64,000 nt of DNA from Desulfovibrio sp. (GCA_031279825.1 JAITHT010000057.1:16878-80877); one strand, 5' to 3'; positions 32,364-41,355 are shown, counted from the stretch's first letter. A program made the numbers and translations. The notes: a model not told the origin generated them from the letters alone.

Positions 32364-33803
32364 CTACGCCGTTGTCTCGCCGTCTTGCAGGAGGCGGGCG
32401 CAATTTGCCCGCGTAATGCCGTGTTTTTTGAGTTTTTCGTAGAGGGTGGCGCGGGCGATGCCCAGTATGCCGGCCGCGCGCGTCACATGCCAGTTATTTT
32501 CTTGCAGGGTGAGGATAATAAGGCGCAGTTCGTTGTTGGCAAGCATCAGGGGCAGACTGGCGGGAGGGGAGGCAAGGGAGGCGTCCGTGGAGCAGACGCC
32601 GAAATTCGAAAGAATTTTAGGCGGCAGATCCCCCATATCAATGGTGTTGTCGCGGCACAGGGACAGGGTGCCGGAGATGACGTTGCGCAGTTCCCGCACA
32701 TTGCCGGGCCAGCAATATAAAGAAAGGGTTTTCATGGCGCTGTCGGTGATGCGGACGTTTTCCCGCCCCATATGTTGCAGAATATGGCGGATCAGCAGCG
32801 GAATGTCTTCTTTGCGCGCGTTTAAGGGGGGTAACTGGAGGATACACGGGCTTATGCGGTAATAGAGGTCTTCCCGAAAGGAGCCCGCGGCGATCATGGC
32901 TTCCAGGTCGCGATTGGTGGCTGTCGTAAGGCGAAAATCCACCGTGCGCGGCTGGGTGGAGCCCACCCGGTACAGGGTGCGCTCTTCAATCACCCGCAAG
33001 AGCTTTGCCTGGATAGCCAGGGGGGTGTCGCCGATTTCGTCAAGGAACAAGGTGCCCCGGTCGGCCAGTTCAATTTGCCCCACTTTACCGTCCTTATGGG
33101 CGCCGGAAAAGGCGCCCGGGGCATAGCCGAAGAGTTCGGATTCGAACAGTTCGTTGGGCACGGCCGCGCAGTTGATGCTGACAAAGGGGCCTTCGCGGCG
33201 CGGTCCTTCACAGTGCAGGGCGCCAGCGGCCAGTTCCTTGCCCGTGCCCGTGGGGCCGAGGATGAGCACCGGCAGTTCCGTGCGCGCATAGCGGGTCAGG
33301 CGTTCCTTGAACTGGCGGATGGCCCGGCTCTCTCCCTGAATGGACTGTAGGGAATAACGGGGAGAAAGGGCGCTTTTGATGCGCCGCGCATAGGACGCCA
33401 CCTTTTTATTAAGCTCTTCCACCCGCTTGTTGACAAGCTCCAGTTCTTCCAATGAGCCGAAAACCGTTTGCGAAAGCATGCCGATAACTTGTTCGCCGTC
33501 TTTGAAAGGCAGGCGGTTGACCACGATGACGCGGTCTCCTTTGGGGCTTTTGAAGGTGCGCAGGCTGCCCATTTCCGCGCGGCCCGTGGAGGTGACGAAG
33601 GGCGCTCGGGTGTCGGGGATGAAGTCAGTGATGGGGCGGCCGATGATTTCCTCGCGGGGTAGGCCCAAATAGGCGGCGTAGGCTTCGTTCATGAAGCGGA
33701 CGATGTAGTCGCTGTCGCAGACGTAGATGCCGGTAGTCAGGCTGTTGAGGATGCGCTCGTGGAGAAGAGCCCGTTGCTCCTTGTCGTAGATGGCGCTGGG
33801 CAT
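32364..33803 (-). CDS. PAS domain sigma-54-dependent transcriptional activator
   Basis: PAS (IVRFMNEAYAAYLGLPREEIIGRPITDFIP), Walker A GPTGTGKELAAGALH, ESELFGYAPGAFSGAHKDGKVG, Fis-type HTH NNWHVTRAAGILGIARATLYEKLKKHGI. Confidence 0.93.
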   Translation of the reverse strand: MPSAIYDKEQRALLHERILNSLTTGIYVCDSDYIVRFMNEAYAAYLGLPREEIIGRPITDFIPDTRAPFVTSTGRAEMGSLRTFKSPKGDRVIVVNRLPFKDGEQVIGMLSQTVFGSLEELELVNKRVEELNKKVASYARRIKSALSPRYSLQSIQGESRAIRQFKERLTRYARTELPVLILGPTGTGKELAAGALHCEGPRREGPFVSINCAAVPNELFESELFGYAPGAFSGAHKDGKVGQIELADRGTLFLDEIGDTPLAIQAKLLRVIEERTLYRVGSTQPRTVDFRLTTATNRDLEAMIAAGSFREDLYYRISPCILQLPPLNARKEDIPLLIRHILQHMGRENVRITDSAMKTLSLYCWPGNVRELRNVISGTLSLCRDNTIDMGDLPPKILSNFGVCSTDASLASPPASLPLMLANNELRLIILTLQENNWHVTRAAGILGIARATLYEKLKKHGITRANCARLLQDGETTA

Positions 33804-34225
33804 GAAATAACTCCAACTTTACCGATTTTCGATATTGTCAAATGAAAGATCAGCAGATGTTTTACTGTAATAGCTGTGCGATGAAAACTATTGAGATGAA
33901 TACTATGGGATGGTGATAAAGGCTATTTGTGTCTTTTCAGAATGTGGATCTTTCGTCATTTCCCTGGCATATGACAGATCCCTGTTGAGCCCGTCAAGAC
34001 TTGCGCGCAATCCGCAACGGTACCCGCAGTGCCTTTTAAGGGGGGATTATTTGCCGGCAGGCCATAATGACCTGCCGGAGTTGCGCTTTTTTTCAGAAAA
34101 AGGGCACTGAATAGGGAATACAATGGCGTATTTTCCGTCTTGAGGAAAATGGCTGCCCAAGGCACAGCGTATTCAGCGCTTCCTCAGATTGCCGCACGCC
34201 CGGCGCGGTACTTATGCACTCCCGT

Positions 34226-35188
34226 CTATTTCGCCGGTTTGCTCAGCAGCTTTTCGAGCTTCTCCTTTTGGGAGGCAAACATTTTTTTCGCTTCTTCGCG
34301 GTTCAGAACCTTAACAGGGCTGCCGCTTTCCTTCATTTTCGCGGTGACCATGGGATCAGTAAACATGGCGGGCACAATTGCGGCCGCCTTGTCAATGATG
34401 TTCTGCGGCACGCCCTTGGCAAAGGCGAAACCGCGGTAGTTCACGCTGGTGTCGTCGATATCGTAGCCCAGTTCCTTGAATGTGGGCACATCGGGCAAAA
34501 ACTCATGGCGGTTGAGGTCGGCGATGGCCAGGATGCGCACCCGTTCTTTCCCCCTGTAGGCGTCGGCCAGATTGTTGAAACCGGACATGACCGTGCCGGC
34601 GTAAACGTTCTGAAAGGCGTCGGTGCCGCCCTTTTCAGGGATATAGGTCAGCTTGACACCCGCGGCCTGTTCCAGTTGCAGGGCCGCTATGTGGTGCCCC
34701 ACGTAAAGGCCCGCGCCGTTCACCGTCAGTTTGGCGGGATTGGCTTTGGCGTAGTCCACGTATTCTTTCACGCTTGTAATGGGGCTGTCGGCCGGCACGA
34801 TAAGCACGGCCGGGTCGGCCCCCCAGTTGGCGAGAGGTTCGAAGGACTCCACCGTGAACTTGGCCTTGTTCACAATGGATTGGGCCGCAAGGTGGGGCAT
34901 GTTGTAGGCGGTCATGGTATAGCCGTCCATGCCGCCGCGTTCGATCATCCAGTTCCAGCCGGTCATGCCACCCGCGCCGGGTTTGTTGACGATGACGATA
35001 GGCTGGCCGAAGTATTTTTCTCCCCCGGCCGGCATGCTGACGATGCGGGCCTGGAAGTCCGTGGCTCCTCCCGGCGTGTAGCAGACGATGAGGCTGATGG
35101 GGGCGTCCGGCCAGTCGGCGGCTCCGGCGGGGATTGTGAAAAGCGCGCAGCACAGCAGCGCGAAAATGGAAAGGAAAAGTGTTCTCAT
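34226..35188 (-). CDS. Tripartite tricarboxylate transporter substrate-binding protein (TctC family)
   Basis: Signal peptide; ADWPDAPISLIVCYTPGGATDFQARIVSMPAGGEKYFGQPIVIVNKPGAGGMTG. Confidence 0.9.
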   Translation of the reverse strand: MRTLFLSIFALLCCALFTIPAGAADWPDAPISLIVCYTPGGATDFQARIVSMPAGGEKYFGQPIVIVNKPGAGGMTGWNWMIERGGMDGYTMTAYNMPHLAAQSIVNKAKFTVESFEPLANWGADPAVLIVPADSPITSVKEYVDYAKANPAKLTVNGAGLYVGHHIAALQLEQAAGVKLTYIPEKGGTDAFQNVYAGTVMSGFNNLADAYRGKERVRILAIADLNRHEFLPDVPTFKELGYDIDDTSVNYRGFAFAKGVPQNIIDKAAAIVPAMFTDPMVTAKMKESGSPVKVLNREEAKKMFASQKEKLEKLLSKPAK

Positions 35189-35213
35189 GGCGCGATCCTT
35201 TAGCGTTGCAAGG

Positions 35214-35660
35214 TTACATGAAAATACCCTTGGGAATCTGAACCTTAAGCAATACGGTAAACAGCAGGTAGAGAGACGCGCAAAGCGTCAGCCCCAGCCC
35301 CGCCCGCATGGCGATAACCCTGGGAGTATGTGGAACATTCTGGAGCGCCAGGGTGGAAGCCAAAAAAAAGACGAAACTCGCCGTGTAGAAGCCGATGTAG
35401 TCCATGGCCACGATATAGAGCGCAATGGCGGCGATGATAAAGCTCACCCGGAAAAAGGGATATCGTTCTCCTCCATTTGTGAGTTGTTTCTTTTCCAGAA
35501 TCTGGGCGATGATTTTCAGGGCGCCGATGGACAGCATCAGTACGAGCATAAGCAGCGGAAATTGCGTCGAGCGGGGATCCGCCGCCGAAATAAGGGCGTA
35601 GAAAAAGGCGCAGACGATGAACATGATGATGACGACGATCCATTCTCCTGAGAAACGCAT
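35214..35660 (-). CDS. Tripartite tricarboxylate transporter small membrane subunit (TctB family)
   Basis: Four predicted TM segments, DPRSTQFPLLMLVLMLSIGALKI, between TctC and TctA genes. Confidence 0.8.
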   Translation of the reverse strand: MRFSGEWIVVIIMFIVCAFFYALISAADPRSTQFPLLMLVLMLSIGALKIIAQILEKKQLTNGGERYPFFRVSFIIAAIALYIVAMDYIGFYTASFVFFLASTLALQNVPHTPRVIAMRAGLGLTLCASLYLLFTVLLKVQIPKGIFM

Positions 35661-35671
35661 GGCTGTTCTCC

Positions 35672-37207
35672 TTATGTGGAGGAAAGTTGCGCGGCGCCGG
35701 CCGGGTGTGCATATTTCATGCGGCGGCGGTATTGCAGGTCGCCTATGACGCCCCAGAGCAGGGAAATTGCCGATAAGGCGATAAGCAGCAGGTTAAGCCC
35801 GCCGGTGAAGAAGTAGGAGAACGCCCCTACGTCGGTTTGCGCGATCATCATGCCGCGCAGAAAGTTTTCTTCCGCGATGGGGCCGAGGATGATGCCCAGC
35901 ACCACGGGCGCCGAGGGAAAGCCGAGTTTTTGCCCCAGGTACATGAGCAGGCCGAGCACGAACATGATCACCACGTCGTCCATGCTGTTCTGCACGCAGT
36001 AGGTGCCGATGACGGCCAGGATGGTCACCGCGGGGAACATGATCAGATTCGGGATGTTCATGACGGCCTGGGAATAGCGCGAGAAAAGGATGCCCATGCC
36101 GCACATGATGAACTGGGCGATAAACATGCCGCCGATAAAGGTGTATGTGACGTCGGCGTATTTGGTGAACAGATCCGGCCCGGGAAAAAGCCCGTGAATG
36201 AGCAGCCCGCCGAGGAGTACGGCCGCCGTGGGGCTGCCCGGTATGCCGAGGGTAAGCAGAGGGATGAGCGCCGCGCCCACGGTGGCGCTGTTGGCCGTTT
36301 CGGAAGCGCTTATGCCTTCGGGATTGCCTTTGCCGAAGCTGCAGGGATCCTTGGAGAGTTTTTTGACTTGATCATAGGTGATCAGTCCGGCCACCTGTCC
36401 TCCCGCGCCGGGAATGATGCCTATGGTGATGCCGAGCAGGCTGCCCAGGGTCACCGTGCGCTTCCAGCGCAGGAACATGGCGACGGTGGAGGCGATGAGG
36501 CCGGGTCTCGGCCGGTAATCGGCCTTAGTGGCCACAATATACAGTTCTTCCACAAGCGTGAGCACTTGAGGGACGGCGAACAGTCCGATGAGCGCGGGCA
36601 CGATGGCGATGCCGCTGAGCAGGACGTCGTGAAAGACGAAACGCGGCTCGCCGAACATGGGGCTGTATCCGATGGTGCTTATCATCATGCCCAGCGCCCC
36701 GCCGAAGAGCCCCTTGAGCAGCGCTCCGCTGGAAAGGCCCGCGATGATCGAAATGCCGAATACGGAGATCCAGAACAGTTCTGACGGGCCGAATTTCATA
36801 GCGAAAGCCGCCAACGGGGGAGTGAGGAAGATGAGCGCCAGCACTCCGGCCAAGCCGCCGAGCAACGAAGCGAAAAAGGCGATGTACAGGGCCTCCTGGG
36901 CTCTGCCCTGCTTGGCCATGGGGTTGCCGTCCAGCATGGTGGCGATACTGGCCGGGGCGCCGGGAATATTGATGAGAACGGCGGAGATGGCGCCGCCGGC
37001 CACCGCCGAGGTATACACGCAGCCGAGCAGGATAAGCCCGGTGGCGGGCTGCATGTAGAAGGTAAAGGGCACAAGCAGGGCCACAGCCATGGTGGGACTG
37101 AGGCCCGGCATGGCGCCGAAAAAAATGCCCGCGACGGAACCGAGCAGCAGTACCGCCATGTTGCCGAAGCTGAGCAACTGATTGAAATGTTCCAGCATCT
37201 CCAGCAT
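35672..37207 (-). CDS. Tripartite tricarboxylate transporter large membrane subunit (TctA family)
   Basis: GIFFGAMPGLSPTMAVALLVPFTF, GGAISAVLINIPGAPASIATMLDGNPMAKQG, ESANSATVG-type motif (ASETANSATVGAALIPLLTLGIPGSPTAAVLLGGL). Confidence 0.93.
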   Translation of the reverse strand: MLEMLEHFNQLLSFGNMAVLLLGSVAGIFFGAMPGLSPTMAVALLVPFTFYMQPATGLILLGCVYTSAVAGGAISAVLINIPGAPASIATMLDGNPMAKQGRAQEALYIAFFASLLGGLAGVLALIFLTPPLAAFAMKFGPSELFWISVFGISIIAGLSSGALLKGLFGGALGMMISTIGYSPMFGEPRFVFHDVLLSGIAIVPALIGLFAVPQVLTLVEELYIVATKADYRPRPGLIASTVAMFLRWKRTVTLGSLLGITIGIIPGAGGQVAGLITYDQVKKLSKDPCSFGKGNPEGISASETANSATVGAALIPLLTLGIPGSPTAAVLLGGLLIHGLFPGPDLFTKYADVTYTFIGGMFIAQFIMCGMGILFSRYSQAVMNIPNLIMFPAVTILAVIGTYCVQNSMDDVVIMFVLGLLMYLGQKLGFPSAPVVLGIILGPIAEENFLRGMMIAQTDVGAFSYFFTGGLNLLLIALSAISLLWGVIGDLQYRRRMKYAHPAGAAQLSST

Positions 37208-37401
37208 GATGTATCCTCCAATGGTCGCCTGCCGTTATGGCGGGCATGGCGTAAAGCCACGTCCGCATAGGATTTGCCTGTATGCGGACATCGAATAAGA
37301 ACCCCGGCATGAGGGGGTCCGGGGGAAATCATTTCTCCCGGCGGGGTTTTGGGCGGCACCCCGAACACACTGCGGCGTATCGCTCTGCATGGCGCATGGG
37401 G

Positions 37402-38289
37402 CTAACGCGCCGCCGTGATTTCCCTGAGCAGCGGGCCCACCTGACTCGGCTTAGCCGCCGTGAGCGCCCCGGCCTTTTCCAGGGCCGCCACCTTGCCGGA
37501 CACGGAACCGCGTCCGCCCGAGACGATGGCCCCGGCGTGGCCCATGCGCCGCCCTTCCGGGGCGGTGCGTCCGCCGATGAAGGCCACCATGGGTTTGGTA
37601 AAGATTTTGGCCTGCATGGCTTCGGCCACTTCTTCCTCCATGCTGCCGCCGAGTTCTCCGATGATGACCACAGCCCTGGTTTCCGGGTCGTTTTCATACA
37701 GGGGGAGAAGCTCGGCGAAGCGGGTGCCGGGCACCATGTCGCCGCCAACGCCGATAAGGGTGGACACGCCGAAGCCGCCTTTGACGATTTCCGCCGTGAC
37801 CTCGTTGGTCAGAGAGCCGCTACGGGTCATGACCCCGATGTCCCCTTGGCGGTATACCCGTTCAATCCAGTAGGGAATGCACCCGGCCAGGGCCCGGCCC
37901 GGCGAAATGACGCCCGAGGTGTTGCCGCCGATGACCATGGCCCCGCACGACAGAGCGGCCCGGCGTATTTGCAGCAGTTCATGCACGGGCACGCCTTCGG
38001 CTATGGACACGATTTTTGTTATACCCGCGTCCAGGGCCTCAAAGATAGCGTCCTTGGTAAAACGCGGGGGCACAAAGAGCATGGCCAGATCCGCCGCGTG
38101 CTGTTTCATGCCCCGCCGCACGGAGGAAAAAACGGGCACGCCTTCGATCTTTTGCCCTTCCTTGCCCGGGGTGACGCCAAAGACGACCATGGTGCCCATT
38201 TCTTTCATATGCTTGAGCCAGTAAGCGCCTTCTTTGCCTGTGGCGCCCTGGACTTCCACTGTGGTGTTTGCATCAAGAAAAATGCTCAT
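37402..38289 (-). CDS. SucD-like alpha subunit of ADP-forming acyl-CoA ligase (predicted sulfoacetate-CoA ligase, SauD-like)
   Basis: VQGATGKEGAYWLKHMKEMGTMVVFGVTPGKEGQ, IGGNTSGVISPG, active-site RRMGHAGAIVSGG. Confidence 0.8.
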   Translation of the reverse strand: MSIFLDANTTVEVQGATGKEGAYWLKHMKEMGTMVVFGVTPGKEGQKIEGVPVFSSVRRGMKQHAADLAMLFVPPRFTKDAIFEALDAGITKIVSIAEGVPVHELLQIRRAALSCGAMVIGGNTSGVISPGRALAGCIPYWIERVYRQGDIGVMTRSGSLTNEVTAEIVKGGFGVSTLIGVGGDMVPGTRFAELLPLYENDPETRAVVIIGELGGSMEEEVAEAMQAKIFTKPMVAFIGGRTAPEGRRMGHAGAIVSGGRGSVSGKVAALEKAGALTAAKPSQVGPLLREITAAR

Positions 38290-39404
38290 GCGTTCCTCCC
38301 GGCGGCGATAGCCACGGCGCGTTGCACGGCTTCCTCGGTTTCATATAAAGGCTCGATCCCCGCGGCGCGCAGAGTGGCGAAGGCTTCTTCCTCATTGGTG
38401 CCGCGTATGCAGGTGACAATGGGCATGGCCGGCTTGAGCTCCCGTATGGCCTCCACCAGGCCGGTCGCCATGACGTCGGCTCGGGCGATGGTGCCGAAGG
38501 TGACCACAAGCAGCACTTTACAGGTTTTTTTCAGACACAGCCGCATGGCGTCCCTGGCCCTGGTATAGTTGGGGCCGCCGAATTCCACGTAGGCGGCGAC
38601 GCTGCCGCCGGCATAGTGCACCAGGTCGTAGACTGTGGTGGTCAGACCGGCACCGCCGCACATCAGGGCGATATCCCCGTCAAAGGGAATATAGGGGATG
38701 CCTTCAAGGGCGGCTTCATATTCCGTATCACTGTCGAAATACTCGCGGGTGACGGGGTATTTGCCGCCTGCCACGCAATCGTCGATATTCAGTTTGCCGT
38801 CGCCGGCAATGACGCCGCCCGACTTTACAATGAACAGAGGGTTGATCTCCGCCAGTTCCGCGCCGGTGTCGCGAAAAACCTTGAACAGCTTGCGCGCGAC
38901 GTCGCCCACGGCTTTGGCCGTCTCGCCTTCCAGGCCGAGACCGAAGGTCAGATCGCGCACATGGTGCGGCATGAGACCCCAGTCCATATCCACTGTGACG
39001 GTGACGATTGTGTCCGGATGCTCCGCCGCCAGTTTTTCGATCTCCACGCCGCCTTCGGCGCAGGCGATGAACATGGCGCGGGCATCCACCGGATCATAGG
39101 TGACAGCCATGTACAATTCCCTGTCAATGTCCACGGCCGCTTCGACAAGCACTTTGCGGACATTGTATTCGGAGTTGAACAGGCCTTCAGCTTTTTCCAC
39201 GGCTTCAGCTTCGGAAAGCGCCCGTTTGATGAGGCCGGCTTTGCCGCGTCCGCCCCTGAGCACCTGCGCCTTGATCATGCAGGGAAGGCCCGTGCCTTTG
39301 ACGGCCTTAAGAACTTCTTCTCTGTTTGTGGCGACCATGCCCGCGGGAATGGGGATGCCCTGTTCGGCAAAGGCTTCTTTGGCCTGGAATTCAAAAAGTT
39401 TCAT
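38286..39404 (-). CDS. SucC-like beta subunit of ADP-forming acyl-CoA ligase (predicted sulfoacetate-CoA ligase, SauC-like)
   Basis: MKLFEFQAKEAFAEQGIPIPAGMVATNREE, VLRGGRGKAGLIK, AEINPLFIVKSGGVIAGDGKLNIDD; start at internal ATG; 4 bp overlap with SucD-like gene. Confidence 0.8.
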   Translation of the reverse strand: MKLFEFQAKEAFAEQGIPIPAGMVATNREEVLKAVKGTGLPCMIKAQVLRGGRGKAGLIKRALSEAEAVEKAEGLFNSEYNVRKVLVEAAVDIDRELYMAVTYDPVDARAMFIACAEGGVEIEKLAAEHPDTIVTVTVDMDWGLMPHHVRDLTFGLGLEGETAKAVGDVARKLFKVFRDTGAELAEINPLFIVKSGGVIAGDGKLNIDDCVAGGKYPVTREYFDSDTEYEAALEGIPYIPFDGDIALMCGGAGLTTTVYDLVHYAGGSVAAYVEFGGPNYTRARDAMRLCLKKTCKVLLVVTFGTIARADVMATGLVEAIRELKPAMPIVTCIRGTNEEEAFATLRAAGIEPLYETEEAVQRAVAIAAGRNA

Positions 39405-39451
39405 GAGCGTGTTCCTTTTCGCCGTCAGGCGCCCGGCCCGGCGCCTCAACG

Positions 39452-40852
39452 TTACAAGGTGTCGGGATATTTTTTCCGGAAATCGCCCCACATGCTTTCG
39501 TCCGTAAAGGACCAGGGCTCAACCGGTTCGTTGACCCAGGTGATGTTCAGAAAATGTTTGTAATGGATATTTTCAGTGGTGACGTTGCCTCCCCATGTTC
39601 CGCAGCCGAGAGTGGCGGTGGAGGGCATGCGGTTGCAAGGGTGCCCGCCGTTGGCCGCAGCCATGGGCTGGCGTACGGTTACCCGGCTGGTGGGCATGGT
39701 TTCGCCGAGATGCTCAATATAGTCGCGCTTGAAGGTATGAATGCCGCAGGAATGCCCCGGCCCTACCCGTGAAGTGAGGATGCGCAGGGTGTGGGCCGCT
39801 TCGGCGAAATCCTTCGCCCGGTACATGGAGAGTACCGGCGAGATTTTTTCTTCGGCAAACTGGTCCAGGGCCGGAGCATCGCCGCTTTCCACCAGGATCA
39901 TGGTGGTATCCGGAGGCACGGCGAGACCCGCGCCTTCGGCGATGACCATGGCCGACTTGGCGATGACGTCCTCGTTCAGGGCTAGCGTTCCTTTCTTGTT
40001 GGGACGCCACATATGCGCTTTCAGTTTTTTCGCTTCGTCGGGGGTGCAGATGTGGGCGCGTAGCGCCCTGAATGCCTCAAGAACGGCCTCGCGCACGGCG
40101 TCCAGCACGATGACGGCGTTTTCGGAAGAACAGGAGGTGGCGTTGTCGAAGGTTTTACTGGCGTGGATTTTACGCGCCGCATCGGCGATGTCGGCGTCTT
40201 CGGCGATGATGGCCACGGCGTTGCCCGCGCCCACGCCAAAGGCCGGCGTGCCGCTGGAATAGGCCGCTTTGACCAGAGGGCCGCTGCCCGTGGCCACAAT
40301 CAGATCGCATCCGGCCATGAGTTCCGCCGCGGCTTCGCGTCCCGGCAGTTCCATGATCTGGATAAGATCAAGGGGAGCGCCCACGCGTTCAAGCCCGCGG
40401 CGCATCATACCCACGGCGGCTTCCGTGCACTTTCTGGCGCGGGAACTGGCCTTGAAGATGACGGCGTTGCGCCCCTTGAGAACGGATAATGCCTTGCCTC
40501 CGCAAGTGGCGGTGGGATTGGTGGCGGGCAAAATAGCGCAGACCACGCCCACGGGCTTGGCGTACTTGGAAATGCCCGATGCCGGGTCGCGTTCGATGCA
40601 GCCCACGCTTTTGGCGTTCCGGATATCGTGCAGCACGCCGCCGATTTTTCGCTTGTGCTTGACGATCTTGCTCCCATAGTTGCCGTATCCGGTTTCTTCC
40701 ACGGCCATGCGGGCAAGAATGTCGATGTTGTAATCGTTGTAAACTTCCCAGCCGATGGACAGGCAGACCTCGTCGATCTGCTCCTGGCTGTACCCGTTGA
40801 TTTGTTCCTGGGCCTTTCGGGCGGCGTTTAGAAGCTCGCTGACGCTTTTCAT
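39452..40852 (-). CDS. CoA-acylating aldehyde dehydrogenase (predicted sulfoacetaldehyde dehydrogenase, SauS-like)
   Basis: KPVGVVCAILPATNPTATCGGKALSVLKGRNAVIFKASSRARKC, FDNATSCSSENAVIV catalytic Cys; minus-strand GGAGGTTGC-ATG RBS/start. Confidence 0.85.
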   Translation of the reverse strand: MKSVSELLNAARKAQEQINGYSQEQIDEVCLSIGWEVYNDYNIDILARMAVEETGYGNYGSKIVKHKRKIGGVLHDIRNAKSVGCIERDPASGISKYAKPVGVVCAILPATNPTATCGGKALSVLKGRNAVIFKASSRARKCTEAAVGMMRRGLERVGAPLDLIQIMELPGREAAAELMAGCDLIVATGSGPLVKAAYSSGTPAFGVGAGNAVAIIAEDADIADAARKIHASKTFDNATSCSSENAVIVLDAVREAVLEAFRALRAHICTPDEAKKLKAHMWRPNKKGTLALNEDVIAKSAMVIAEGAGLAVPPDTTMILVESGDAPALDQFAEEKISPVLSMYRAKDFAEAAHTLRILTSRVGPGHSCGIHTFKRDYIEHLGETMPTSRVTVRQPMAAANGGHPCNRMPSTATLGCGTWGGNVTTENIHYKHFLNITWVNEPVEPWSFTDESMWGDFRKKYPDTL

Positions 40853-40980
40853 GCAACCTCCGGCTTTTGTGCATAGGATGCGCGTTGCCCGTATGGCGGT
40901 TTTTACGGTGAGCGACGCTCATCGTCGATATACAGGCAGGATGTATTTGGCATTTGGAATAACGGCCTTTTTCCGGATAA

Positions 40981-40996
40981 AGCAATATGCATGCCT
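40981..40996 (-). promoter_or_regulatory. Sigma-54-like -24/-12 promoter upstream of aldehyde dehydrogenase operon
   Basis: Minus strand AGGCATGCATATTGCT vs TGGCACGNNNNTTGCW; GG-N10-GC spacing exact. Confidence 0.65.
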
Positions 40997-41076
40997 TTGC
41001 GATGAAGGCCGCGCATTCCTTGTGCGCGTAGCCGAAAAAGTTCATATGGGATCGGAGGGGGAGTGTCGCGGCAGGG

Positions 41077-41102
41077 CAATTGTCCGGGTATCCGGACAAT
41101 TG
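41077..41102. promoter_or_regulatory. Perfect 11-4-11 palindrome, putative activator-binding site
   Basis: CAATTGTCCGG-GTAT-CCGGACAATTG; core shared with site upstream of xsc. Confidence 0.65.
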
Positions 41103-41143
41103 TCAGGACGGTGTCAGGGGAATGTCTTGGGCATGGCATCACT

Positions 41144-41195
41144 CCTAGTGTCATGTCATCATTGATATGTCGTATAAATTGAGGCAGACTTTCCT
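41144..41195. repeat. IS-end-like repeat, copy 1
   Basis: CTAGTGTCATGTCATCATTGATATGTCGTATAAATTGAGGCAGACTTTCCTC, near-identical to 41384..41436. Confidence 0.7.
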
Positions 41196-41355
41196 CTGCC
41201 GTGCGCCTGTGGGGCAGAACTTAAATATCATTAAATTGGTCGAAATAATAATATTTAATATGCCAAGCAAAAGTCAAGCTTTTTCTTGAAAAATTTCCGT
41301 GGATTTTCTGAGGGAACGCGAGAGGAATATCCGTACAATCCGCTTTCGGCGCAGG

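Noticed and set aside
34054-34078. CCGGCAGG-N9-CCTGCCGG inverted repeat between activator gene and tctC as a regulon operator
   Set aside because: Does not share the TGTCCGG core; more likely a local hairpin or attenuator, and no sigma-54 element was seen nearby.
34214-35203. Long plus-strand ORF (329 aa) antisense to tctC; similar long antisense ORFs at 35837-36784, 37282-38568, 38616-39563, 45090-46037, 46858-47850
   Set aside because: High-GC antisense shadow ORFs; low-complexity His/Gly/Arg-rich translations without family motifs, opposite strongly supported genes.
37402-39404. Housekeeping TCA-cycle succinyl-CoA synthetase
   Set aside because: Genomic context (acylating aldehyde dehydrogenase, TTT, Xsc, sigma-54 activator) argues for a dedicated catabolic ligase; biochemical proof still needed.
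41077-41102. Palindrome as a rho-independent terminator
   Set aside because: No T-tract on either side, located 5' of the operon, and its core recurs upstream of xsc, so an operator is the better explanation.
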